NCBI RefSeq assembly: GCF_002980625.1
Contig: NZ_PVLR01000022.1
Span: 1 to 64,000 of the forward strand
Source of the DNA: Malikia spinosa
Lineage (GTDB): Bacteria > Pseudomonadota > Gammaproteobacteria > Burkholderiales > Burkholderiaceae_C
Length of the DNA: 64,000 nucleotides
Reading direction: 5' to 3'
The notes below the pieces were generated by a model that ran no database searches, had not been told where the DNA came from, and worked only from the letters and a program-made list of their open reading frames with translations. The translations under genes and the position numbers were made by a program. This document shows, piece by piece, positions 10,121-20,466 of the stretch (within the stretch, counting starts at the first letter, position 1; each line of letters starts with the position of its first letter).

Positions 10121-11113
10121 TCACTGGGCCTGCAGGTTGATCGACTTGGCGATGGCGCGGTACTGCGCGATCTCGTCGTGGTAGGTCCTGGTCACCTTGT
10201 CCAGTGCCTGCGGTTTCGGGACGATCATGCCCTGGGCTTCGAGCGTCGTGCGCACGCCCGCGTCGTTGGCGACTTCGCTCAGGGCCTTGTGCAGGGCTTG
10301 CACCACCGGCTCGGGCGTGTCCTTGCGCACGAAATAGGTCTGCCAGGTATCGAAGGTGAAGCCCTTCAGAGCCTTGCTCTCGTTGAGGGTCGGCACCGAC
10401 TTGAACGCCGCCTGGCGCTCGGCCGACAGGGCCGCCACCGCCTTGATCTTGCCGCTGTTGACCAGCTCGACATAGGACTTGCCGTAGGGGGTGATGAAGA
10501 TGTCGACCAGGCCGCCCATCAGGTCCTGCGTGGCGGGCGCGCCGCCCTTGTAGGGCACATGGGTCATCGGCACGTTGAGCACCTTGGACATCTGCTCGCC
10601 GAGCACATGGTAGAGCGAGCCGGGGCCGACGCTGGCATAGGTCAGGGGCCGCCCTTCCTTGGCCATCTTGGCGGCGTAGGCGGCGAGTTCGTCACCGTTG
10701 CCCACCGGCAGGTCCTTGCGCGCGAACACGATCATCTCGTTGAGCGTGATCGACTGCACCGGACGGAAGTCCTCGCTCTTGTGCTTGACGGCGGCCACGG
10801 CCATCGGCGTCAGGATCAGCTCGTTGGGCGAACCCTGGTAGATGATGTTGCCGTCGGCAGGCAAGTTCAGGACCCTTTGCGCGGCGATCGCACCACCGGC
10901 GCCGCCGAGGTTCTCGACGATCACGTTGCGCTCGAGGTGCTTGGCCAGCACCGGGCTGACTATGCGCGCGATGACGTCCGACACGCCGCCGGCCGGGTAG
11001 GGCACCATCAGCGTGAGGGGCTTGCCCGATTGCGCCATGGCACTGGCTGCCAGCGTCATGCCGGCGAGCAAGGCGGTGGTGCGCTTGAGGGTGAAACGTT
11101 TGCGATGGTCCAT
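10121..11113 (-). CDS. Bug/TctC-family periplasmic solute-binding protein
   Basis: A 330-residue Bug receptor. The signal peptide ends at about SAMA-QSG (residue 28). The mature part begins with the family block LTLMVPYPAGGVSDVIAR and later has HVPYKGGAPATQDLMGG. The start has AGGAGAC upstream with good spacing. It heads an operon with the M20 amidohydrolase and is divergent from a LysR gene 106 bases away, the standard Burkholderiales layout for a regulated organic-acid or amide utilisation unit. No permease genes are linked. Confidence 0.9.
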   Translation of the reverse strand: MDHRKRFTLKRTTALLAGMTLAASAMAQSGKPLTLMVPYPAGGVSDVIARIVSPVLAKHLERNVIVENLGGAGGAIAAQRVLNLPADGNIIYQGSPNELILTPMAVAAVKHKSEDFRPVQSITLNEMIVFARKDLPVGNGDELAAYAAKMAKEGRPLTYASVGPGSLYHVLGEQMSKVLNVPMTHVPYKGGAPATQDLMGGLVDIFITPYGKSYVELVNSGKIKAVAALSAERQAAFKSVPTLNESKALKGFTFDTWQTYFVRKDTPEPVVQALHKALSEVANDAGVRTTLEAQGMIVPKPQALDKVTRTYHDEIAQYRAIAKSINLQAQ

Positions 11114-11219
11114 GCTTGTCTCCTGTCGATGTTGTAAGTCAGCTCATCTTATGGGGGGCTATTTGATGTGTCCAATGCATTATTTCGATGGTAGCTATTC
11201 GTTAGTAGAATGATCTGGC
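11114..11219. promoter_or_regulatory. Divergent promoter region, Bug operon / lysR
   Basis: This 106-base gap between divergent start codons is clearly more AT-rich than its surroundings. It should hold both promoters and the LysR operator. No single LysR box (T-N11-A with dyad symmetry) stands out enough to be placed. Confidence 0.5.
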
Positions 11220-12116
11220 ATGAACATCAAACCGCTTGAACATCTGCTGGCGCTGGCCGATACCGGCTCGTTCAGCCGCGCGGCCGAGCAATGCTTCCTG
11301 ACCCAGTCGGCGCTGAGCCGCAGCATCCAGAACCTGGAGCAGGAGCTCGGCGGCCAGTTGCTGGACCGCATCGGCAAGCGCAACGAGCTGACCCCGCTCG
11401 GGCGCGAGGTAGTCGCGCGCGCGCGCCGGATCGTGCTGGAAGCCTCCGAGCTGCGGCGCAGCGCGGAGCGGATGCAGGGCGGGGGCGGTTCGATCCGGGT
11501 CGGCCTGGGCTCGGGCCCCGGCGCCTTGCTGACCACGCCGCTGCTGTGTCATGCGGCCGAGCAGCATCCCGACTTGCGGGTGTCGATCACGCGCGGCCCG
11601 ACCGAGCTGCAATTGCTGCAGCTGCGCGCACGCCAGCTCGACGCGCTGGTGGTCGATGCGCGCCGGGTGGCACCGGCGCCCGACCTGCAGATCGACCCGC
11701 TGGGCGACCAGCCGGCCGGTTTCGTCTGTCGCGCCGACCACCCGCTGCTGCAGCTGCGCCGGGTCGGGCTCGAGCAGCTGCTGCGTTATCCGGTCGCCTC
11801 GACGCCGCTGTCCGACGAGGTGGCCCGGCTGCTGGTCGAGCAGTACGGCCCCGCCGCTGATCCGCAGCTGATGGTCTCGCTGCAGGGCGAGGAGGTCGAC
11901 AGCCTGATCGCGACGGTCGAGCGCTCGCAGGCGGTCTACCTTGGCATCCTGGCGGCCGCGCGCGACGGGCTGGCGGCCGGCCGGCTGGTCGAGCTCAAGC
12001 TGCAGCCCGCCTTGCGCTCGCAGGCGCGCTTTGCCTACATCACGCTGCAGGGCCGCACCGAGGCGCCGGCCATGGGCTGGTTCCGCCGCTTCGTCAGCAC
12101 TACCTTGCGTGATTGA
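11220..12116 (+). CDS. LysR-family transcriptional regulator
   Basis: A 298-residue LysR regulator. Residues 1-62 hold the winged helix-turn-helix (SFSRAAEQCFLTQSALSRSI is the helix pair), followed by the linker helix and the effector-binding domain. It is transcribed away from the Bug/amidohydrolase operon and is the obvious regulator of it. It is the last normal high-GC gene before the AT-rich island. Confidence 0.9.
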   Translation: MNIKPLEHLLALADTGSFSRAAEQCFLTQSALSRSIQNLEQELGGQLLDRIGKRNELTPLGREVVARARRIVLEASELRRSAERMQGGGGSIRVGLGSGPGALLTTPLLCHAAEQHPDLRVSITRGPTELQLLQLRARQLDALVVDARRVAPAPDLQIDPLGDQPAGFVCRADHPLLQLRRVGLEQLLRYPVASTPLSDEVARLLVEQYGPAADPQLMVSLQGEEVDSLIATVERSQAVYLGILAAARDGLAAGRLVELKLQPALRSQARFAYITLQGRTEAPAMGWFRRFVSTTLRD

Positions 12117-12208
12117 CTGCCTGGGCTTTTCCCGTTTCATGGCACACATTTTCCCCCTCGTACTGCGGTAAAGTTACGTTTTTGACGAACTTTTGAATGA
12201 TAACTAGC

Positions 12209-12570
12209 ATGACTTGGGTAGAGCAGGAACAGGGGGATGCGCCGCTGGGCGATGCGAGGCTGAGTCGCAGTCTAGCCAAGCTGGTGACGCGCCTGGCCGG
12301 GAGCCCTTCTGAGAGTATTACGCAGACGAGCCGAGGCTGGGCGGAGATGCGTGCAGCCTACTGTTTCCTAACTCAGGACAAGCTCGACTGGCAGGACATC
12401 ATGCAGCCGCACTGGGATGCTACGGCGCAGCGCATGCGCCAACCACGGTGGTGCTCTGCCCGCAGGACACGACCGAGCTGGATTCGAGGGCAAGGTCACG
12501 CTCGGACTGTACCTGCACCCGACGTATACCGTCACGCTGGGCCGGATGCCGTTGGGCGTGATCGATGCTT
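12209..12570 (+). pseudogene. Decayed IS4-family (Tn5-like) transposase, N-terminal part
   Basis: The frame from ATG 12209 encodes MTWVEQE, LGDARLSRSL, and WAEMRAAYCFLTQ then DWQDIMQPHWDATAQRM, the DNA-binding N-terminus of Tn5-like IS4 transposases. After about residue 78 the family sequence continues in another frame (VLCPQDTTELDFEGKV, then LYLHPTYTVT and PLGVIDAY), so there is a frameshift. A stretch between EGK and the YLHPTY block is also missing compared with relatives. Homology stops near 12570 and AT-rich DNA begins. It is non-functional. Confidence 0.78.
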
Positions 12571-12617
12571 ATTCGTACACGAGCATTTTATTGTCATAAA
12601 AAATTATGGGGTAGTTT

Positions 12618-14495
12618 GTGATTAAAGATAAATCTCTTAATTTTCAAAGTCAGAGATTCGTCTCGCCGCCCGTGAAAGATATATTTTCATTGCGGCAGCC
12701 ATTGACGCTGGGGGAGATGAAAGTATTTGAGTTTTTTAATACTTACTTAAGTCCCCAATGGGAGATTTATATTCAGCCTCACCTCAATGGTTTGAGGCCT
12801 GATTTTGTTCTTTTGAATCCAAATGTGGGGATTGCTGTATTTGAAGTTAAGGATTGGGATTTGTCGGCTATGCGCTATGGCGTAGACAAGAGAGAGGGCA
12901 AGCCTCCGCTGCTTTGGGGTGAGTCTGGCGGAAAGCGCTTCTCCCTGCAGTCACAGAATCCAGTTGAAAAAGTTCAGGTTTACCGAAATGAAATATTCAG
13001 CATCTACTGCCCTCGTTTGAAAAAAAATGGCGGATTTGCTGCGGTGACTGCTGGTGTTATATTTCCTTTTTGCCCTGAAAGGCAGTTGTTTGAACTTTTA
13101 GGTCCGTGTCTTGAGTATCGAGGGATGGATAAATATCCCCAATGCAATCCAGTTTCTGGTTTGGAGTCTTTTTTTAATGGTGATATTTTAAAAATATTCC
13201 CGCAGGCGGCAAGAGGGAGTTCATTTGTTATGTCGCCAATTCAGGCTATGGATTTGAGAAATTGGCTTATTGAGCCTGATGTATCTGCAAGTCAAAGAGA
13301 TTCTATTGGGCTTGATAAAGAGCAGCTTGCCTATGTGAATACGCGTACGCAATCTGGATATCGAAGAATAAGGGGGGCTGCTGGATCAGGAAAGTCTTTG
13401 GTTTTGGCGGCAAGAGCATCGGAGTTACTCAAGATGGGTAGCAAAGTATTGGTGGTGACGTTCAATATTACGTTGCTTCACTATCTAATGGATATTGCCG
13501 TTCGTTATCCAGGGTCTACAGGTAGGTCGAGAAAAGACATTACTTGGTTAAATTTTCATGCCTGGTGTCGTCGCATATGCATGGAAAATGATGCCGATGA
13601 AGAGTACAGGCAGCTTTGGAGTCGAGGCGATACGCAGACAGTTTTAAATTATGATCTGCCCGCCTTGATATCATATATTTTGGATAATTCCGAAAATATC
13701 GAACTGTATGACGCAGTGCTGGTCGATGAGGGTCAGGACTTTCTTCCGGGGTGGTGGAGCGTTCTAAGAAAAATTTGTAAGCCTGGTGGTGAAATGCTAT
13801 TGGTTGCCGATGCTACTCAGGATATCTATGGAACTGCTTCATCTTGGACTGATGAAGCAATGATCGGCGCAGGGTTTTCAGGAAAATGGGCAGAGTTGGA
13901 GGTTAACTATAGGATGCCGGCAACAGCGTTGGAAATGGCGGCCAACTTTGCCTCTAAATATCTTCCTGAAAGCCTTCGAATCGTTCCGCGACTTTCGCAA
14001 ATTGATATGACGTTGGAGCCCTGTTACCTAAGGTGGGTCCAGCATACCGGGGTGGATGACGCTCAGTTGTGTTGTGATGAGATATTGGGTTTATTCACTA
14101 GGGCAGGTTCCGTTGGGTTGTCGATGGCTGATGTGACTTTTCTTTGTGATGTTAAGAGTATCGGTTATGAAGTGGTCAAGAGATTAGGTGTGAAGGGGAT
14201 TCGTTGCGTTCACACATATGATCCAGATGAAAAGGAAAGTCGAAGGCAGAAGGTGGGTTTTTATATGGGTGATGCCAGGGTTAAGGCAACAACACTTCAC
14301 AGTTTTAAAGGGTGGGAGGCTAGAATACTGGTCATTTATATCGAGCGTGGCACAACGCCTCAAGCTCTTTCTTTGCTCTATACTGGCCTCACCCGTATTA
14401 AGCGTCACATCGATGGTAGCTTTTTGACGGTAATATCAAAAGATACACAGTTAAAAATGTACGGTGAGACTTGGCCGGATTTTGTTGAAATTTAG
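12618..14495 (+). CDS. NERD nuclease-domain / UvrD-like SF1 helicase fusion
   Basis: A 625-residue fusion not matched to a named gene. Residues about 30-130 look like a NERD (nuclease-related) domain: Glu33, Asp62 in RPDFVLL and Glu76-Val-Lys78 in AVFEVKDW form the PD-(D/E)XK catalytic set. From about residue 228 there is a superfamily 1 helicase: Walker A GAAGSGKS (253-260), motif II VDEGQDF (369-375), motif III LLVADATQDIY, the NYRMP motif (430-434), TLHSFKGWEARIL, and motif VI YTGLTRIKR. All ATPase motifs look intact. The start is GTG at 12618 with GGGG upstream. Base composition is strikingly AT-rich against its neighbours, so it was acquired by transfer. NERD-helicase proteins occur in phage-defence islands; that role is inferred here. 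Confidence 0.85.
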   Translation: MIKDKSLNFQSQRFVSPPVKDIFSLRQPLTLGEMKVFEFFNTYLSPQWEIYIQPHLNGLRPDFVLLNPNVGIAVFEVKDWDLSAMRYGVDKREGKPPLLWGESGGKRFSLQSQNPVEKVQVYRNEIFSIYCPRLKKNGGFAAVTAGVIFPFCPERQLFELLGPCLEYRGMDKYPQCNPVSGLESFFNGDILKIFPQAARGSSFVMSPIQAMDLRNWLIEPDVSASQRDSIGLDKEQLAYVNTRTQSGYRRIRGAAGSGKSLVLAARASELLKMGSKVLVVTFNITLLHYLMDIAVRYPGSTGRSRKDITWLNFHAWCRRICMENDADEEYRQLWSRGDTQTVLNYDLPALISYILDNSENIELYDAVLVDEGQDFLPGWWSVLRKICKPGGEMLLVADATQDIYGTASSWTDEAMIGAGFSGKWAELEVNYRMPATALEMAANFASKYLPESLRIVPRLSQIDMTLEPCYLRWVQHTGVDDAQLCCDEILGLFTRAGSVGLSMADVTFLCDVKSIGYEVVKRLGVKGIRCVHTYDPDEKESRRQKVGFYMGDARVKATTLHSFKGWEARILVIYIERGTTPQALSLLYTGLTRIKRHIDGSFLTVISKDTQLKMYGETWPDFVEI

Positions 14496-14531
14496 TAGTG
14501 GAATTTGCGTCAAGCGGTAGCGCGGAGAATC

Positions 14532-14780
14532 ATGTTGAAAAAATGGCTCTATAAATTTTCGTCGGTTGTTTTTGCTCTCACGTTGGTAACTTATGTTTTG
14601 ACGTTGATAACCGTCTCGTATGTGGGTGTTTATCTGACTTATGTTGCGGTTCCGGTGATCATCATATTTGGGGTGTTAACCTATTTTTTGGCCCCTAAGG
14701 AAGTTGATTCAATGGTCCAAAAGACGCCGAATAAGAGGATTTTGGAAATTGATGCGAGATTGAAAGAACTTGGAGATTGA
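14532..14780 (+). CDS. Small two-helix membrane protein
   Basis: Encodes 82 residues beginning MLKKWLYKFSS. Two hydrophobic segments (about residues 9-30 and 33-55) are followed by a charged tail with KRILEIDARLKELGD. The start chosen is ATG 14532, which has GGAG 5 bases upstream; a TTG 27 bases earlier gives a longer frame but without an RBS. It begins 36 bases after the helicase stop with the same AT-rich composition and is probably co-transcribed. No family was recognised. Confidence 0.6.
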   Translation: MLKKWLYKFSSVVFALTLVTYVLTLITVSYVGVYLTYVAVPVIIIFGVLTYFLAPKEVDSMVQKTPNKRILEIDARLKELGD

Positions 14781-14783
14781 TTT

Positions 14784-14891
14784 ATGTTCCGCATAATAAG
14801 AAGCATATTTTCGTTGATCTGCGGCTTCTTTGTTGCACTTTCAAACTTGCTCGAAATACTATCATCAGGACTTGATGGTCTAAATAAGTAG
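14784..14891 (+). CDS. Putative 35-residue single-helix membrane peptide
   Basis: ATG 14784 opens a 35-codon frame beginning MFRIIRSIFS, with a hydrophobic stretch covering most of residues 4-27. It starts 3 bases after the previous stop and has TGGAGATT (14771-14778) upstream as a likely RBS. It continues the island's small-gene run. A protein this short could arise by chance; the spacing and RBS are the support. Confidence 0.4.
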   Translation: MFRIIRSIFSLICGFFVALSNLLEILSSGLDGLNK

Positions 14892-15005
14892 ATGGAGCGT
14901 TTTAATAAGGATTTTGAACGAAAAAGGCTTGTGGCTGAACGTGAAAAAATCCCGAGTGATTCCAGTCAGAAATCTATTTCTGCGAAGAGGTTGAGTGACG
15001 ATTAG
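14892..15005 (+). CDS. Putative 37-residue charged peptide
   Basis: ATG 14892 follows the preceding TAG directly. It encodes 37 residues rich in Arg, Lys, Glu and Ser (starts MERFNKDFERKR), which could form a short amphipathic helix. No homology was recognised. The stop-start adjacency suggests translational coupling, but coding status is uncertain. Confidence 0.35.
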   Translation: MERFNKDFERKRLVAEREKIPSDSSQKSISAKRLSDD

Positions 15006-15281
15006 ACTGGTCTCTAAATTGATCCTCAGAAATTTTTCGATCGATATTCCTGCTTTGGCCTGCCATCAGTTTTAATCCTAGTCAGTGCAGCGTCACTAGG
15101 ACGCGGGATTGGGATGGATAAGCGAATCGACACCCGGGTGAGCGAGTAAGATCGGCTGTAACTAGCGCAGGTGATCGGGAAGTCACCAGACTGGCGTGCG
15201 CGCGAGCTAATACCTAGTTGGTGCTACTAAATTTTCCGCAAGTCAAGCCACTTTCGTAGAATTGCGGCACGACCAGCGACA
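15006..15281. other. Non-coding decayed DNA at the right edge of the island
   Basis: No credible open frame is seen. Two small inverted repeats are present: TCCTAGT / ACTAGGA around 15076-15101, and GGTGA / TCACC around 15171-15188. The region reads like degraded mobile-element sequence, but no family could be assigned. Confidence 0.4.
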
Positions 15282-15401
15282 CGAAGACCGCAGCTCAACC
15301 GCATCGAGACTATGTGGCGGCTGATGACGCACTGCTGGATGGAGGTCAACCTCTTGGTCAAAGAGAAACTGGAGCGAGCCGTTGAGCAGGTGTTCGAGTA
15401 A
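15282..15401 (+). pseudogene. C-terminal fragment of an IS630-like transposase
   Basis: A 39-codon frame ending at TAA 15399-15401 reads PQLNRIETMWRLMTHCW followed by KEKLERAVEQVFE. It resembles the final DDE segment of IS630-type transposases, where the catalytic Glu lies in the LNxIExxW motif. Nothing recognisable of the rest remains. It marks the right border of the AT-rich island. Confidence 0.6.
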
Positions 15402-15466
15402 TGTGGTAATAAATTAAATTGGAGTCTTGACTCGATTGGCTTTCGCGGGCTAACTTACTACAACAA

Positions 15467-15489
15467 AAAGCCCGCTCGAAGCGGGCTTT
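15467..15489 (-). terminator. Rho-independent terminator of the gcvTHP operon
   Basis: A 9-bp stem (AAAGCCCGC / GCGGGCTTT) with a TCGAA loop gives a T-rich 3' side in both directions, the stronger one on the minus strand. It is 22 bases after the gcvP stop. Confidence 0.85.
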
Positions 15490-15510
15490 CTGGTTCATGC
15501 AGGCTGAGCC

Positions 15511-18465
<2,955 letters not shown>

Positions 18466-18486
18466 GGCGGGTGGATTCCGGGCAAG

Positions 18487-18520
18487 AAAAAGGAAAGCCA
18501 CCGCCGAGTCCGACGGTGGC
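18487..18520 (-). terminator. Terminator-like hairpin between gcvH and gcvP
   Basis: On the minus strand GCCACCG pairs with CGGTGGC around a 10-nt loop and is followed by TTTCCTTTTT. It lies between the gcvH stop (18535) and the gcvP start (18465). It looks like a weak intrinsic terminator or an RNA-processing/stability hairpin inside the operon. Confidence 0.55.
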
Positions 18521-18534
18521 CGATGAGGCGCGAT

Positions 18535-18900
18535 TTACTGGGTCAGGCTGCCGTAGGCCGTCTCGTCCAGCAGGCCGTCGAGCTCAGCCAGGTTGGACAG
18601 CTTGACCTTGAAGAACCAGCCGGCGCCCAGCGGGTCGCTGTTGGCCAGCGACGGGTCGTCGCGCAGCGCTTCGTTGACTTCGATGATCTCGCCGTTGACC
18701 GGCATGTAGACATCGGCAGCGGCCTTGACCGACTCGACCACGCCGGCCACGTCCTTGGCGGCGAAGGTCGTGCCGACTTCGGGCAGCTCGACGAACACCA
18801 CATCACCCAGGGCATCCTGGGCATGGTGGGTGATGCCGACGACTGCGACGTCGCCTTCGACGTTCAGCCATTCGTGGTCGGGGGTGTATTTCAGGCTCAT
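18535..18900 (-). CDS. gcvH: Glycine cleavage system H protein
   Basis: A 121-residue lipoyl carrier that shuttles the aminomethyl group between GcvP, GcvT and the L protein. The lipoylated lysine is Lys59 in GVVESVKAA. The N-terminal YTPDHEWL and the C-terminal GWFFKVKL are conserved. The operon order is gcvT-gcvH-gcvP with a 66-base gap after gcvT. No gcvL is present in the window; the housekeeping lipoamide dehydrogenase can serve. Confidence 0.97.
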   Translation of the reverse strand: MSLKYTPDHEWLNVEGDVAVVGITHHAQDALGDVVFVELPEVGTTFAAKDVAGVVESVKAAADVYMPVNGEIIEVNEALRDDPSLANSDPLGAGWFFKVKLSNLAELDGLLDETAYGSLTQ

Positions 18901-18966
18901 GGGGGCTCCAGATGAAAAAAGGTGGGTCGGACACCGCGGCGCGCGGTGCCCAATTGTCGAAGAAGA

Positions 18967-20106
18967 TCAGCCGCGGTAGTAGCGGGTCGGCACGAAGGGC
19001 ATGGCCGCGACTTCCATCGCCACGGCCTTGCCGCGCACGATGGCATTGACCGCGGTGCCGAGCGCGGCATAGGCCGGCTCGACATAGCCGATCGCGATCG
19101 GCTGGTTGATGGTCGGGCCGATCAGGCCGCTGGTGACTTCGCCGATGCGCTCGCCCGCGGCGTTCTGCAGCTCGACATGCTCGCGCACCGGCACCCGGTC
19201 CTTGGCGATCAGGCCGACGCGCTTGCGCGTCAGCGGCAGGCTGGCGTCAAGCTGGGCCAGCACCTTGTCGGCACCCGGGAAGCCGCCGGCGCGCTCGCCA
19301 CCGGTGCGGCGCACCTTCTGCAGCGCCCAGTTCAGCGCGGCCTCGACCGGCGTGGTGGTGGTGTTGATGTCGTTGCCGTACAGGCACAGGCCGGCTTCGA
19401 GGCGCAGCGAGTTGCGCGCGCCCAGGCCGATCGGCTTGACTTCGGGCTCGGCCAGCAGGGCGCGGGCCAGCGCGTCGGCTTGGGCCTGGTGCACCGAGAT
19501 CTCGAAGCCGTCTTCGCCGGTGTAGCCGCTGCGCGTGATGTAGAGCTCGGCATCGTTCCACTCGAAGTTGCCACCGGTCATGAACACCAGCTGCTCGACG
19601 CCGGGAACCAGGCGCTGCAGCGCGGTCACGGCCTGCGGGCCTTGCAGTGCCAGCAGGGCGCGTTCGGGCATCGGGATCACTTCGCAGCGCTGGCCGATCT
19701 TGGCCTGGATATGCGCGATGTCACCGGCCTTGCAGGCGCCGTTGACGATCACGAACAGGTCGCCGCCGTTGGCGTAGTCGCGGTTGACGAACATCAGGTC
19801 GTCGATGATGGTGCCTTCATCGGTCAGCAGCAGGCCGTAGCGCTGCTTGTTGACACCCAGACCGATCACGTCGACCGGCATCAGGCTCTCGAAGGCGGCG
19901 GCTGCATCGGGGCCGACTAGGCGCAGCTGACCCATGTGCGAGACGTCGAACAGGCCGGCCGCATTGCGGGTATGGGCATGTTCGGCCATCAGGCCGGCCG
20001 GGTATTGCACCGGCATCGAGTAGCCGGCAAAGGGCACCATGCGCGCGCCCAGTTCGAGGTGCAGGGCGTTGAGCGGGGTGGTCAGCAGTGTGTTGTGGTC
20101 GGACAT
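18967..20106 (-). CDS. gcvT: Glycine cleavage system T protein (aminomethyltransferase)
   Basis: A 379-residue tetrahydrofolate-dependent aminomethyltransferase that releases ammonia and forms 5,10-methylene-THF. Conserved blocks are ARMVPFAGYSMPVQY near the N-terminus, LFDVSHMGQ around residue 52, and RSGYTGEDGFEI around residue 200. It is the first gene of the gcv operon and lies about 75 bases downstream of the second glycine aptamer. The RBS is weak by eye, which fits a translationally controlled leader. Confidence 0.97.
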   Translation of the reverse strand: MSDHNTLLTTPLNALHLELGARMVPFAGYSMPVQYPAGLMAEHAHTRNAAGLFDVSHMGQLRLVGPDAAAAFESLMPVDVIGLGVNKQRYGLLLTDEGTIIDDLMFVNRDYANGGDLFVIVNGACKAGDIAHIQAKIGQRCEVIPMPERALLALQGPQAVTALQRLVPGVEQLVFMTGGNFEWNDAELYITRSGYTGEDGFEISVHQAQADALARALLAEPEVKPIGLGARNSLRLEAGLCLYGNDINTTTTPVEAALNWALQKVRRTGGERAGGFPGADKVLAQLDASLPLTRKRVGLIAKDRVPVREHVELQNAAGERIGEVTSGLIGPTINQPIAIGYVEPAYAALGTAVNAIVRGKAVAMEVAAMPFVPTRYYRG

Positions 20107-20181
20107 GGCGGTTTGAGGCAGTTTTCAGCAGCGTGAAGCATACGCCGTGCGGTCCGGGACCGCTACGGTGCATGTACTGCC

Positions 20182-20411
20182 CACCTGTCCGCTTTACCTG
20201 AGAGATTCACGCCGGCCGCAACGGCCTTGAGCGTTTGCTCCTTCGGTGGCCGCGCTCGGGGCGCGGCTCTCTCCAGGGGGTAACGCCGGCCTCGCAGCCG
20301 ACGCTTGTCAGTCCTTTTGCCTGAGCGTTCAGGACCTGCGGGGTAGCGGGTCTCCTGCGCCTTCGGCGGCCTCGCGGGTCGGACGACCCGGCGCGACTCT
20401 CTCCTGACAAG
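20182..20411 (-). promoter_or_regulatory. Tandem glycine riboswitch of the gcv operon
   Basis: On the minus strand, aptamer 1 (20411-20304) is closed by CTTGTCAG / CTGACAAG and holds AGGAGAGAGTC, GCAGGAGACC and CGCTCAGGCAAAAGGAC. Aptamer 2 (about 20281-20182) holds CCTGGAGAGAGCC, CCGAAGGAGCAAACGC and AATCTCTCAGGTAAAGCGGACAGG. Both match glycine aptamers. Between it and gcvT a GCGGTCC / GGACCGC hairpin is present but no poly-U tract. Glycine is expected to raise gcvTHP expression. Confidence 0.95.
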
Positions 20412-20426
20412 CCCAGGATTCTAGCC

Positions 20427-20463
20427 GCGAATCAGCTTCGGCGGCTAGATCGGGCTGATTCGC
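20427..20463. repeat. Inverted repeat just downstream of hemL
   Basis: GCGAATCAGC / GCTGATTCGC form a perfect 10-bp stem around 17 bases, ending 3 bases before the hemL stop codon. It lacks a T run on either side. It may end or stabilise the hemL transcript, ahead of the gcv leader. Confidence 0.5.
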
Positions 20464-20466
20464 CGC

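Noticed and set aside
8822-10140. Plus-strand frame of 449 codons opposite the M20 amidohydrolase
   Set aside because: Antisense shadow; the HACGHDGHTA and PAEEG motifs on the minus strand fix the real gene.
15076-15101. Inverted repeat TCCTAGT / ACTAGGA as an attC or terminator site
   Set aside because: It lacks the conserved integron core bases and has no T run; left as part of decayed DNA.
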